This document shows, one piece after another, positions 1 to 12,654 of a stretch of DNA of 64,000 nucleotides. The position numbers and the translations under genes are program-made. Position 1 is the first letter of the stretch, and each line of letters opens with the position of its first letter. The notes under the pieces are model-generated. The model saw only the letters and a list, made by a program, of their open reading frames with translations. It made no database searches and was not told where the DNA came from. This stretch comes from Oidiodendron maius Zn. Taxonomy: Eukaryota; Ascomycota; Leotiomycetes; Myxotrichaceae. The DNA lies in NCBI GenBank assembly GCA_000827325.1, contig KN832889.1:124001-188000 (forward strand), in the 5' to 3' direction.

Positions 1-138
1 CTATCAATAAGAAGGTTTCTGCATCTCTCCCAGGTACGTTTATAATGTCTGTGGTGCTAGGGGAATCGCATACAATATCAGATGCCCACTTGTTCAGCTT
101 ACCGCGTAGTTTGTATTCGCACATCGCACTCTACACAT

Positions 139-1020
139 CTAACGTGTGAACACAGTGCGCAATCTTCGACGTGAATCCCATGCCCCCCCGAACCGCACTG
201 ACAACAATACCACCTCCATTCTCGCTTCCTTTTCTGAGGCTGCCATAACAGAAGGTGTTACTCCAGTTCCTAAAACCAAAAGGGATGCCGAACTTACCAC
301 GATCTTTACATCTAAGTGGTTGGGGAAGGGCCACAGTTGTACAATTTTGACCGTCCATGGTAGCGACCACCACACGACCAATGAGGCTTGCAACTTATTA
401 TTCCACTTCAGATAACCAATTATATCCTCTCCATCGTTCGGAAACCAAAACACCCAGGTATGACTCGCAGTCCCCGAAACTATTATGAAAAAGAGACGCG
501 TCATGCTTTCCAGATCAACATTGCTGTAGGGTCGGTCCTGTGATTCGTGCCCGCTCTCCAATGGCCACACCAATGGCCAGAATGGACTATTCACCACGGG
601 TTTGGACGCGGCTTCCTCCCAACTATGTATCTTTAGCGTTATGTGACGCATCTCATCGAATACGAACAGGATATCGGCGACTGATATCAGGCTAGATGCG
701 GCTTCCTCCCAGCTGTGTATCTTTAGTGTTATATGGCGCATCTCGTCGAATAGGAATAGAATATCAGCGACTGATATTAGGCTAGATGCAGCTTCCTCCC
801 GGCTGTGCATCTTTAGTCTTAAGTGACGCGTCCCGTCGAATATCGCGAACAAGGCATTGACGACCGGTATCAGGCGGAAGAACTGGAACCACACCAGGCA
901 CGGATACCGCCTAAGAACATCCTCAAGTGGGCCATAAGTGCACCGGGGGCGATGCCACGACGAATGGTTTCGCGGTTCAAAGATGAGGGACTGCGATGCT
1001 GATGGCAATGAAGGACACAT
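139..1020 (-). CDS. Hypothetical ORF with 30-residue repeats
   Basis: An uninterrupted 293-codon frame opens with an ATG on the minus strand. I do not recognise a family. Its middle (about residues 65-140) is made of three copies of a 30-residue unit containing EEAASSLISVADILF and MRHITLKIH, encoded by the 90-bp DNA repeat listed separately. Because a 90-bp repeat keeps any frame open, the length of this ORF is weak evidence for a real protein. No signal peptide, domain or convincing intron is visible, and an opposing 89-codon frame overlaps it. It may be a genuine repeat protein, or only a tandem repeat that happens to stay open. Confidence 0.25.
   Translation of the reverse strand: MCPSLPSASQSLIFEPRNHSSWHRPRCTYGPLEDVLRRYPCLVWFQFFRLIPVVNALFAIFDGTRHLRLKMHSREEAASSLISVADILFLFDEMRHITLKIHSWEEAASSLISVADILFVFDEMRHITLKIHSWEEAASKPVVNSPFWPLVWPLESGHESQDRPYSNVDLESMTRLFFIIVSGTASHTWVFWFPNDGEDIIGYLKWNNKLQASLVVWWSLPWTVKIVQLWPFPNHLDVKIVVSSASLLVLGTGVTPSVMAASEKEARMEVVLLSVRFGGAWDSRRRLRTVFTR
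608..877. repeat. Three-copy 90-bp tandem repeat
   Basis: The string GCGGCTTCCTCCC begins at 608 and 698, and a one-base variant begins at 788, giving an exact 90-bp period. The first two copies are the most alike; the third diverges and fades after about 850. The period is a multiple of three, so the repeat is in phase with the minus-strand ORF that spans it. Confidence 0.85.
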
Positions 1021-1030
1021 TGCAAGTGCT

Positions 1031-4000
1031 TGCTGCCGAATGAGACCAATGGGTTCAAATTTGGTTGGTTTTGTGCATGTCTGTGAGGATCTCGCGTCAA
1101 GATTAGGTCCAGTGGTCGCTGCATAAGATCAATTGGAAGGGCGTTGGTTCCCTGAGCTGGATCAGGATTGTCAATGCGAATTTTTAGCTCTGAGACTCCT
1201 CAGACATAGAGAATTTTCAGAGGTCATGAATCACGTGACGGAAGGCTGAGGTCGATCTGCAAGCACCCATTGCCGGAAGCACAGCATCGCCTCCCGAGTG
1301 AATGATTAGCTCGTTAATCAGCTGCTCTGAGGGATGCTGATTCGAGTACTACTCGGCTCCGGACTGGATTTGGGGACGAGCATCCCCAAAATCATTTTGC
1401 TTGCGGATAGGGTCACGAGAGAGGACCTAGCGGGGTTGAATCGGCAGCCTTCCAAAGCTTAGAAGCTCAAGAGCGCTGTTTGGACATAATGGGAGGTATC
1501 AAGATCGATGAGAGTAGGTGGTTGCTTGATCCCTGAGTGCTTAACAGTCAGCCAATATACGTTGTGTGAGGACGAAGAAAAGCCCGCATCGATAACACTG
1601 CGTTGCTGTACCGTAACTATACACAGTATACAGTCTCCGTAGGAGGAAATGAACCACCCAAAGGTAGAGATTTTGGTTCTTCATTGCCGATTTAGACAAT
1701 CTTGGATGCAATACTCTCCGAGGAAAAAATATTAGCAACTTTTTCGACGGATATTGGTCGCGGAGAAAGTTTTCGATAGATATATTTTGGGTCATTCATG
1801 TTCCTGTACAGGGACTGCATCATATTGGACAAATATTAATATTGAGGTGATCATGCCGATGTGGCCTTCCATGGTGTGTGCGATCTGCGAGAGATAGTCT
1901 GGCCGGGGTTCGGAGATGATTCGTGGCAACGGAATAGCTGGTCCGTGGCAGGACACATTGATCAGAGGGTTAGGAGCTGGCATGCCATTACTCGCACTCG
2001 GGTGTAAAATGATGATAGGTTGCGGCCACAAGGTATTACACAAGCGGTGTGTTGAGAATTGTAGTCTTGTCCTCGTGGACAGAAGCAAATGTCGGTCAAC
2101 CAAGGTGCAAGAACTTCGGCTTAACCCGCACTTGAACTGCCCTGTGTACAACATGATGTTCCCCCAGAAGTGATAGGCGTCGCCAGCATAGGGTGAAAAC
2201 CTTGGGACCCATAAAAGGCTCTGCAGAGGTGAAGGAAGGCCGGCAGAATTGACTCGCGGCGCGGGAGTTGTCATCTGTTTTGAGTCAAATAACTCGGCAG
2301 TTCAGAGAATTTGGTAAAGAGAGAAAGAGCGTAAAATTGAATTACTCACGCAGTCACCTACTCTCGATAGCGGGGCTGGCCACAAGCCATCGACGACTGG
2401 ATCCAAGGGGCCCGAGAGTGTTGCCTAGAACCACTCTACACTTGGAAAAATTTGCCTTCAAATCGACTTGCAGCTAAGCGATGGGTGCATTTGTAGAGTC
2501 TCGAAAGGGCCAGCTCAACAAAAGAGGCGGGGATTCGTCAGGTGACTAAATGTGGTTCAAGGTTAGGGTTCATGCCCCCTTTTCAGGGAGGGTCAACGTT
2601 TAATCTTCTTCAAAGAATAAAGTCTGTTGCCATGGCCTATAAGTGCGGTGAAACCTAGGGTATCCCGACACGTGGTTTAAAAAATATTTCACTCATGCAA
2701 CATGTTTAGCAGGTAGTGATTCACGGCAACCAGAACATACTGAGTATCGCATGTGCAATTTTGGGACTGACATGAGACCATATTCCGTAATTGACGATTT
2801 GGCTCACGGTCGTGAACCATTTGTTGAATGTCAATACCTCGCAAAGCCATTTCAATCCCATTTTTCTTGTTTCGATACTCAGCAACGCCATAGCAATGGG
2901 GTTTGTTCCTCCTAGACACGATTCTTACCTATTTCTGAGGGCAAGGAGTCTTTATCTTTACATTGGCGAGTGTGTAGAATCCAAGGGCGATCGGAAAGGA
3001 GTAGAGATCGTCTACCCGCGCTATTGAAGCAGGTATCTCGCGTTCAAAGTTGTTCCTCACCTCTGGCGCCTGATTTGATAGATAATGTTAGGGTCGGTTG
3101 CGCCACGTCTTCAGTTCGATTTCGTCCCCAGTCCAGGACATGCAGCACCTCTTTTATCTCGACAACAACCGCGTAGTATGCAGTGTCGGGTCTGGTGACA
3201 CTCCCCGGTAACCGGAATCAAACCTACTCGCAACCGTCGGCAATTCAGCTACGAGTAGCTTCACCGTGTTTGTCCATGGTCATCTCGGACTCCACCAATC
3301 GCCAAAGCGTAAAATTGCGAATGTCGGCTGAGTGCCCCGACCCGTCCCGACCGTGCGACAGTCCGCCTCTCCATGGCCTGTCCCTGGCAGCCATCAGGGG
3401 GCAGGAGGGCCATGACATCCAGCGCGTACGTGTCGGGATTCAAGATAGGACTTCCCCGCGTTGTACCTGCAGTCCAGTTTCAGTGCCGCTGACTAACCAA
3501 CTCAATATCATGATCCTTTATATCCAGGCCTTGAATCGGCTTCGATATAAGCCTCCGGCCCTAGAGTGACTTGGATAAGGCTGTGTATACCTTTGCAGAT
3601 ATTAAAAGTCGTGGCTGAAAACTCCCGCCTTGACAAGAGTTGGAGCTCTTCTCCTACCAACCACGTGATGCACCTCTCCGTCTGTATTTGTTGGTCAAGC
3701 TACAGGATCTAGCACGGCATATATTGAAAGATTAAGCTAAATACGACTCGACTAAACTACAGAGCTTTCGTATAACCTCATAATATACTCGAACAAGTGG
3801 CCTTTGTTCGTTGATATCACCGATATTCGGCTCTCGATATCGGTGTATCGGGATCTAAGTCATAGGACAGATCTCATGATGCTGCCACCTGACTGAGCTG
3901 GATTCGGATAGCGAATCCACCCCTTACTAGCCTCATGCACCGGGTATCCGCGGTCGGCCATTATAATTCCGTGAGCAGAGCACCTTGCTCATGGCAGAAA

Positions 4001-4274
4001 ATTGTATCCGCTTGGTGAATCCGCTCTGCCAATTTTCGACGCACTGTTGAATAATTCATATCATCCAGGCCCTAAAAATTAACATACCATGTCAACCGAA
4101 TGATAGCTTGACAAGTTTCTGGAAGTTTATTACAGATCATGTACCGGAGATAATAAAGGCTTCATAATTAAGTCTTGAATTCACGTCATGCTTACTTTCG
4201 ACCGGCCTGCAGCGCGACTAGCAATGTTAAACCTATCGCAATCGCCGCAATCCACGCAATGGTGGCTTGAGTAC
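1031..4274. other. Intergenic, no supported gene
   Basis: Only short overlapping frames occur here, on both strands (for example 1792-2274 minus and 3183-3569 plus), with no recognisable domain and no splice pattern joining them. I see no transposon termini. Decayed genes or promoter DNA for the downstream locus cannot be excluded. Confidence 0.5.
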
Positions 4275-6759
4275 TCAGAAAGCACCTCCATATAAGGCTT
4301 CTGATTTAGAAAAAGCCCTAGCTTCTTCTCTATCGGCATCTGTGATGTCACAAGACATAGTCCCTGCCTCTATGTTTTGTAACTGTGTCTGCTCGGCCAA
4401 CCTACGAATAGGGAAGAGCCTACGTTTCACTGCCGAAGATGAAACAAAAGTGTCCCTCGCGTTTCCCGTAGCGCTCGATTCATCATTACCGCCCTTATTT
4501 CCTGACTCTTTCCCTTCCATTTTGAGAAAATGATGTAGAAAACATAGATGCATTTTAACCCATTGCGCCACCGCTCCTGACCACGAACCCCACTTGAAAG
4601 TTAACACTATAAGAAAGGTAAATAAGAACAAGGACAATGCGAATGACACAAAATTCTGGGCGAAAGGCATAACCCCTGGCTGTGTGCTGAATAGGGTCGC
4701 GGCAAGGATAAGTGGGTAGAAGCACTAGATTAACACCGAGTTAGTTATGGGAAGTTGAAATATACAAATAACACTTACAATGGTCATGTTAGCAACATAC
4801 TTCGTGGTTTTCTTCTGGAGGACAGCCACATCATTACTTTCAAGAGATAAGTGGCAGTTGAGCTGTTTTGATTAGCCTCCATCTACATAGACTAATGCTG
4901 ATGTTATTACTAGTAAAAGGAAGAGAAATAATTACTGCGTTCAAGAAATCGCTAGAGATTTCGTTTTTGACCCTTCCTAACTCTTTCCTGAAGTTTCTCA
5001 ATTCATCAAATGTCTTGTTGATTTCTTCAGAAGATGAGTCTCGGCCATTTGAATTGGGTGGAGATTCACAGTGATGGTAAAAATATTGGATGTCTCTCCG
5101 CTCAAAAGTTTCCCATTCGCAAATCGTCGAATCGAGACAATTCGTCAACTCCGTAATTATGGACTTCATATCAGTGATCCAAATGTTGAAATCCCATAGT
5201 TTCTTCCTAGCCTCTTGCTCATCTGAGTCCTTGGATTGGAAAGAAACCAGAGCCTTCTTTCTCATTCTGGGTTTGTTTAGCATCTAAATGCTTGAATAAA
5301 AGCTCTAAAGATCACGAAAGAGGAAAAGATATCACAATGATGATGAACTCAACAATGTCCGCTAAACAATTTATTAGCCCTAAATGGGACTTGGTACGTA
5401 CTTTTTGACCTCTTCCTGAAATCTACGAACAATATATTGCCACTCACACTTGACTTTGTCTATGCGGATTTGAAATACCTTTAAAAAGTACCGTTTTGGA
5501 GGTAAAAAGCGTCTGGCTTCAACCATAATGCGACTACATGCGAGAGGGTCGGGAGGCAGACCCAAATCCTGGGCCTCTTGGTGGTAGTGTGTTACGGTAT
5601 CCTTGTCTTCAATGGCGTCAATAAATGCGTAGGCAGACCATATCCTATTATCGATTCCTGTCACGACGACGGATACTTGTGCCTGGTATAGGCGTTCGAC
5701 CCCCTTTGGCGGTGTAGTTGAAGTATCATCTGTTATGCCAGCGAACGGCAGATCCAGGGCTATTCTCACGGGACTCCCCTTTGATTTCCTGCGAGAACCT
5801 TCAACTTTCACGGTGCATATTCTAAGCGTATAATACGGGATGTGAAAATTCATGGCAAACACATGAAATCCCGGAGACTGATACAACTTCCTTAGCAACG
5901 TGTGTTATACATAGTGTACCTTTAACCTTGTACTTACAGGGGGTATCGCGCTAATTGATGCTCGGAATGTTAGATGTTTGTAAACAAGATCGATTAGGGC
6001 GGGGCGTTGTTTCCGAGTGGCTGTAGCGAAAAGAGCTAAAATGCTCCAACGGTCTAAGTTAGTAACATAGCTTGGAGAGAAATTAGATGTGGTACGTATT
6101 AGAACTAAAGCAGTGAGAGTTGGAAGTTACATTAATCGCTTCTGTGTATTGGACTCCGTCAAATGCCGCCTCATGTATTCATCGACGTTGCTAGTTGTGT
6201 TTTCGTCAAAATCGCGAGATCGCTGCCGAACGAGTCAGTCATTATCATGCTTTCATAGCCTGAAGACATTTGAGGGTAAGTGCAATTGTCCTTCTACCTT
6301 GCTTAGCTTCTGATATAACTGCTTTTGGCTCGACGGCCCTTCGTATGGTCTGCTGTGTCCACCGCAACTAATCTCATGAAGAATTGCAACCGGAACTTCA
6401 TTATTTTCCTTTGTTCCGTCACGCAAATCCCTGAGACTTATCTCTTGACAAAAGCCTCCTACTACTTCAAGAAGATCCCTGTAACGTTGCGAGTAATCTT
6501 CTTCCTGTAGAAAATATCTCACAACATTTTCGTCATTGAGGCATGATTCGTCTCCATCATCGTCCTCCATGTCGCTAATATGTTGATTCTCATTGTCATT
6601 TTCCTTATTCGGCTCACCGTCCTGGTTATCATTTAATATCTCGTCTATGAATGCTTGATTTTCATCTCCGAGATTAAATTTTGGTGAACTTGAGAGTTCT
6701 TTCTCCCAAGAGCAAAATTTACACGCCGTGAATAAACCTCCGTGTGAATTTGTTTCCAT
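4275..6759 (-). CDS. CorA-like fungal membrane protein, 7 exons
   Basis: Seven exons join in frame to 682 residues: 6759-6298, 6222-6131, 6070-5938, 5877-5398, 5283-4936, 4862-4779 and 4724-4275. All introns are GT-AG. The N-terminus is acidic (runs of D, E and N at about residues 30-75). The centre carries the motif FHVFAMNFHIPYY, typical of large uncharacterised fungal proteins. A helical, charged stretch follows, and two hydrophobic segments lie near residues 534-580, the second rich in F and L. A helical stalk before two C-terminal membrane helices resembles CorA-type ion transporters, but I do not see the GMN motif, so transport is not established. A hydrophilic tail of about 100 residues follows the helices. 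No neighbour suggests a pathway. The gene appears intact. Splice sites are by eye; the intron at 6071-6130 was chosen because only that acceptor keeps frame. Confidence 0.75.
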
Positions 6760-9700
6760 AACTGTTGATCATATTAGCGTGAACGGACCCTCCACCTACT
6801 CAAACACCTGCTACTTCCTTGACTTCTACAAGAGAAACATTAAAGAGAAATTGACGTCTAGAGAACGACTAGTAACCCGAGTTATTGATGAAAGCAGAGA
6901 GGTTTGGTCTTGTTAAAAGGCGGCGAAAGGGTATAATTCTCAGGGTGGGGCAAGGAACTAAACTTATATGGCGAGAAAGCAGATATTATAGGAGGAGATT
7001 TATGGAAATGCTTACTAAATAATTTGATCTGTCTTAACTTCTGTTGTTTATTGAGGAGGCCTACTTTATATAACGCCTTGTGAGAGAGAAGACAAGACGG
7101 TCAGAAATTTTGGACAGGAATCCATCATCAAGCTTTATCTGAATTGCCAGCTCTTGTTGCTGAAGCGTGTAGCTTTCATATTAAAGATAAGGCTTATAAC
7201 ATGTAATACGCTCCAAACAGTCACACCTTCCCTTCTCAGATGGACGTATAGCCGGCGCCCAGGTGGCACTCAGCTTGAGGATGTTCGGGCCGTTAGATTT
7301 CATGTGACTTATCTTCTCGGAGCCCAACGCAATAAGGATGTCATATCTCCGTGAAAGAGCTCGGTACACATGACCACTAGTTCACGCTTACACTGCTGGG
7401 AATATACTAGTGGACAAAGATCCGTGTGATCTTAAACAACTATATCTCAAGGGTATCCTGGGAAATTATGGCCCTGGTTATTCCATTACTAGCCCTAAAA
7501 TACTAGACAGTGCAGGGCAAAAATTACAAAATTACTCGAGCACTTTAATCGCACAGGACAGGCATCAAGATGTTTGAGATCTCGCTATTACTAATATGAT
7601 AGTGATTATCATGGTCAAATTTGGGGCAAATTCAAGCAGGCACAGAACCGCACACTGAATCACTCAGTTTCTACTGTGATCGAAGTACAGGCGGCCAAAT
7701 AGCCATCGTAGCGATGAGGACGAACAGTGACGATACTGCGTAAATGACTGCTTGTAATTTAACTACCTATGCCAGCTAAGGGTACAGGTCAAAGCTTGGA
7801 TGAGATAACTGATTTGAGGGTAAGATCAGCCCACATAGGTCTAATAACAACACCCATCAAGGGAAGAGTCCCCAGTCAGCTGCCGAACACTTGATATCAA
7901 TTTACCCGAATCTAAGCAGTATTTATTTTTCGAACTAATTGATTATACCCAATGCAAATAGAGATGGTTGGCCACGACTGCATATTCGGATTGATTCCTT
8001 CACCCGTTTCTAATTCTGCCCTGGGCAGACACCTCTCGGGTTGGTCAATCTGCGATCAAAATAACGCCTTGGGTGAATATATTTGCCCAAAGGCCAGGAG
8101 GAAGTGTGGTGACGTGGATCCCGGAATTGCCCGTGGTAGGGCGGGGTACCATGGCTTGGTCAATAACCGTTCAGCGCCCTGGCAAACCGGGCGCGCCGGC
8201 GGTATCGGGATGACAAAAATAGCCTCGCAAGGCTGCAGTTCTAGTGAAAGCGCAAACATGTGCAACCCAATCTGTCCAAGCAAATGGCTCGCCGGTGGAC
8301 AGAAATTCAGCTGACGACCAACTGACCAAGCTTCATGATGTGCATGCCGAAGCACCAAATGAGAGTTGGGAGTAATTTTCGGTGTGACACTCAAGATGCC
8401 AACACAGTGGGTGTCATTTGCGCTATGAAATGGTCTCCGTGCTCCATTCTCTGCTCCAATTTGGTAGCTAATAAAACCAGAAGAAATTTCAGGGCGAACG
8501 GCAAACCCTACGGCTATAGATGAACACAGATAGGAGAGGAAAAGAGCAGGGGCTTCAATAGTGGTATTCATAACAACAGACGTGAGACGTAAATTGAGGA
8601 CGGGTTATGCTGAGAACTGAACTAGATTTAGTGGAGAATTGCTGTTATTTGGAGAATAATTCGCCTTGTGGAGTCGGGGAGGACATAGACTGCGGCTTGT
8701 GACTTCTGCCCAAGATTTTCTGCTGTTACACGAAGCCCAACGTGCTATTCGCCTCCTTATTGGCTCAGCTAGTTCTAAGACGCGCTGACTGTGTCAAATG
8801 ATCCCTACTGCGCTGTGGAAATGATCATTATCCCCTAATAAAATATTAAAGAGGGATTCGTTTCAGCATCTGTTCGAACTGCCGCCTCGTGCTACCTTAA
8901 TAATTTCGCACGTTACCTTATTTCATTGCCTACATGTTTTGTTTCTCAGGCAGGTTTCCAGGTCTATTTAAAGCACAAAACCGTGACAGCCTTGAGGTCT
9001 TATCACCTTCTCTAACCGTAATACTGTTCGTCCCGCTGCTGCGTCCAGTTTCCAGTTCCAGCCAGCCTCCCATTGGTTTCCCATAATAGTGCAGTCTTTA
9101 GTAAAAAATCTATACTTGTTCTGGAGCCTCCTTCTAAGTCTAACTAGTTAAACCAATGACGTGACGTCGTACCTATAAGGGGTATTGGTGCATGGCTAAC
9201 TGTTATTATTCGTCGCAGGAAGAAGAGGGAGGGTTGGTTTTGCGTTAAAGAAAGGATGGGAGACATAAAGGGAGAGTTAGTGATTATCACGATGCACAGG
9301 CAGTGAAGAGCGTTTAACGAAACAAGCCAATTCATTAAAATTAAATTTCGTTTTAAAAGAGGAACAGTTTTTCCTCAAGTCTATTTCAGAGTCGAACTGA
9401 TATTAAATACAGTTGCAATTTCACCAATTTGCATAAAAGAGTAGAAGACGCTTCGCTTGAAGAAAATACCGGGCCAAGAAGCAGAGTAGGAATGCTCTAC
9501 GTATTGGGTAGTACTTCTCTGTGGAATGATCTAGTCTCCTCGCAGTAAAGGGCCTCCCAGTAAGTACCGTCCAGAGCGGCTGTGAGATGGGCCACTCTGC
9601 GGGCTTTGAACGGAAGAAACTGTCGAAGAAAGAGAAGAGGCCGAAGTCAGGAGAGGGAGATATATGGGTAGCTCTCATATCATCAGGGGTTGCATTCTGG

Positions 9701-10185
9701 CCTAGTTAAAAGGCTCGCCTACCCTCTCTCAATCCACCTCCACTTCAAGCACATGTAGTACCGAGGCTGTTATTGTAATCACAGTCTGAATCCGATCATA
9801 TCTCCAGTCTTCGGCATTTAATCATCTCTGCCCAGTCCTCGGCATTCTAGAGCGCTGAAATACGCTGATTTTATATACAAGAAGATAACTCTGTATCTCT
9901 GCATAACTAAAGAAGCTACTGGGAATGGTTTATGCGAACGCACGTGTGAAGGCAGAGACTCCTTCATATCCTGCCTCTTCTTGCACTTATTCTGCTAGAA
10001 CTGTAGTGGGAGGATCGTGTTTTAAGCAGTGGCGGTTTCCTTCTTTGGTCGTGTTATTTGTGCTGTTCGTTCACTAATTCATACGGCTGGGAGAGAATAT
10101 CTAGCGTTCCCTTTGTAGTGCAGAGGACAGTATCATCCATTGCCGCAGGTATAACGGGACCTGCATCTCCACCGGCAAAAAGGCT
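6760..10185. other. Intergenic, no supported gene
   Basis: A 171-codon minus-strand frame at 8056-8571 starts with a hydrophobic stretch, and a 120-codon plus frame overlaps it. Neither matches a family I know, and no introns extend them. Several stretches are AT-rich. I see no transposon termini or RNA gene. Confidence 0.5.
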
Positions 10186-11018
10186 TTAAAACAGGGAAAT
10201 TGTCATCGAGGCGTCAGCAAGCCTAAACCTGACTGTCATGTGAGCTCGGGGCCTAATCAGAGCTTTGTCGAGCTTCTCGACATGATTGGTCGTCATGGTA
10301 ATCATCTTCCCTTCCCAGGAAGCAGCACCACCTAGAGCGTTAAGTAGAGCCGAAAGCGAGACTCCAGATGTGTTGCAACTGGTACCAATACAGAAACCTG
10401 GCTGATCACTCGGCGATCCATGCCCGCTACGATGCCTCAATTTTTCGCCAGCCAGCCGGCAGTGCATCAGGTCCGCTCTGTTAACGTCCTCTAATAGCAC
10501 TACACACAGACCTGGCAGTGTGGCGAGAAGAATTTCCAGCGTTTCATCGTTCATCATAGGTGATATTAGACTAGCAGTGTAGATGTTCAGCTTAAGGAGG
10601 CCAGCTATCGCAAAACCGAAACCGGCCTCTCCGGTTCCAGGGGGCCCTAGCCTCGTCGGTATGGAATACCGTGATTGCTGTACCATGTCAGTGAAACGGG
10701 GTGTAGATAGTCTGTCGCATCTCTAATCAGCGGCTCCTTTACCGAGGCTGCCAGAAAGATGGTTGAGAGTGGCCTTGCCTTACGAGACATACAGCGTCGC
10801 CAAACAGGTTTGGTTAGTGCTATGCTACAACTCGACCTGTATATAACCGTTCGGGTTCCATCCTTGTCTAGGAAGTTGGCGCGGCATTCCTCGAGAAACT
10901 CCTTTAGTATGCTCGGATCGTGGCTGGGGTCGACATGGAAATTTCCTCCCTTTCGCTTAGGCGGACGGACGGGTAAAAATGAAGCCCCCCTTACTGCGCC
11001 AGACGTAGTTCGTCTCAA
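10186..11018 (-). pseudogene. Decayed BCS1-like AAA ATPase fragment
   Basis: BCS1-type ATPases are mitochondrial inner-membrane AAA proteins; fungi also carry many paralogues. Two overlapping minus-strand frames hold successive parts of one such protein. The first (11018-10647) has the segment before the ATPase, including ARPLSTIFL and WYSNHGIPYRRG. The second (10686-10186) has GPPGTG, the Walker B-like LCVVLLEDVNRAD, and SLSALLNALGG with MTTNHVEKLDKALIRP. The frame changes between GIPYRRG and GPPGTG, with some codons missing. The Walker A lysine-threonine is replaced by glutamate-alanine, and the arginine-finger region is shortened. The membrane-anchor N-terminus and the C-terminal lid are not seen. 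This is a truncated, inactive host-gene copy rather than a working chaperone. Confidence 0.8.
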
Positions 11019-12654
11019 ATGACGGCGGGTATGCCTGAAAATTGCCAGATATGTCTGTTACGGCTAGTCAAATTTGTGTTTGTTACAAATCGACGTGAAC
11101 TCCTGGCGAAGTCCTGGGTACTGACCCATACAATGACTATTGTACGTCTCATTGTTAACGGGAATATCTATCACGCACATGAAAAATCACTCTGATATAT
11201 TTGAATGCCATAGCAATAAGCCCGCCGGCTATGCCCGTAGCAACGTAGGGCGATGTGTCGATTGTCATATACTTACCCATGATGATACGCAGTGGAGCGA
11301 AGCTGGGGGAGAAAGCCTCCAATAGAGCAACAAGTGGTGTAACGGATGCCGATATTCCATCTCTCTCCGTGTGCTAACCCATTACATAGATCTTACACAA
11401 ACTGTAATTCTCATAATGACTACTCGGCCAATGTACAAACTACTCGCACCCAAGGCTGACCTCTTAAGGCGGCATCCCTATGAAGCCAACGCACAAGCTA
11501 TCGGGATCCTTCAATTCGGCATCGTCGAAGCCACTTATGGAGGCTTCAGCATCACGTTCCCTACAGATAGAGACGGTAAGACCTCTTGACTTGATCCAGC
11601 TATGCTGATGACTTTATTCGCTTTCAACGTATGTGGCGCTAATACAGCTACCTTACTGGCTCGACGCAGTTGCGCTTTGCATCGTGTAAAGATGAGGGGT
11701 CCATTCCGAACGGCTGGTGCTTGAAGATGGAACTAAAGCTTTATTGACTGGTCAGCAGGGCATGTACGTGCTAGAACCCCGCAAGTAAAAGGGGCTTAGC
11801 GTTCCCTCAAACCAAGGTTCGCACCAAAATTCACGCCTTCGATCAAGACTAAGACAATACTGGCAGAGCGCAAGCAGATTCCGCGGCTATGAAATGTTAC
11901 GGGCTGAAGGGTTGTCGGACAGCTAAGGTAGACCACATGGTAGATGATATGCAGCGGCATCTAGAGTTAAGAGCTGTACATATTTGAGATACGTGATGCT
12001 ATATAATGGGTCAGAGCCATCTGACAGGTGAGGGTAGGCAATATGGCTGGTGAAAGACCCGAGAGTGGCTAGTTTATACGGTTCAATGGAGGGCATTATG
12101 GTGTGCGAGAGACCAAACGGTGGGTGGTTGGTTGACTCCTGGTCACAGCCCCTCGGTTGGATGCAGTCTCACGGACCGAGGACCGAGCCTTCCTGCAAGT
12201 ACATGCCAGCCAAGCGCTGCACCGCGGTTCTAAGCCGGCTGAGGGGATGACCGGGACTCGAAAGGGCAGTAGGTCGCGTGTCAGGAACTTCTCGTATTTC
12301 TTGCAGAATGCATGGCTTTAAAATATTTCGTATATGCTGCCCCGCAAACATCCCAGCGCGAAGTCCCGTCCTTATGCCAACATCCCTTGGAGAAAAGGAA
12401 GATAATACTTTTCTAGTCTCAGTACATGCCGGGTTGTGCGCCATTCCTGGAAATTATGGGGTTCTGAGACGTTGGAAATAGTATGTAGATCGTCATAAAA
12501 GCCTCTCAGGGCCGCGCTTCCTTAGATATGTCTCTTCTACGCTTCGAATGCCATTATTTGCTGACGGTAGCACCTTGAACAACATCTTGATATCTTTATC
12601 GGATTAAAGTTCGAACCAACTCTAGCCCCTCATTGCGACCACGAGCCTGATATA
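11019..12654. other. Intergenic, no supported gene
   Basis: A 72-codon plus frame near 11371-11589 reads like ordinary protein (KLLAPKADLLRRHPYEANAQ) but matches nothing I recognise and has no clear continuation. It could be an exon of a lost gene. The remainder, to the ATG at 12655, shows only short frames. Confidence 0.4.

Noticed and set aside
4275-4670. Separate small membrane protein gene
   Set aside because: It is the last exon of the larger seven-exon gene; the upstream splice sites join it in frame.
8056-8571. 171-codon frame with a hydrophobic start, candidate secreted protein
   Set aside because: The rest has no family resemblance and a plus-strand frame overlaps it; not enough to call a gene.
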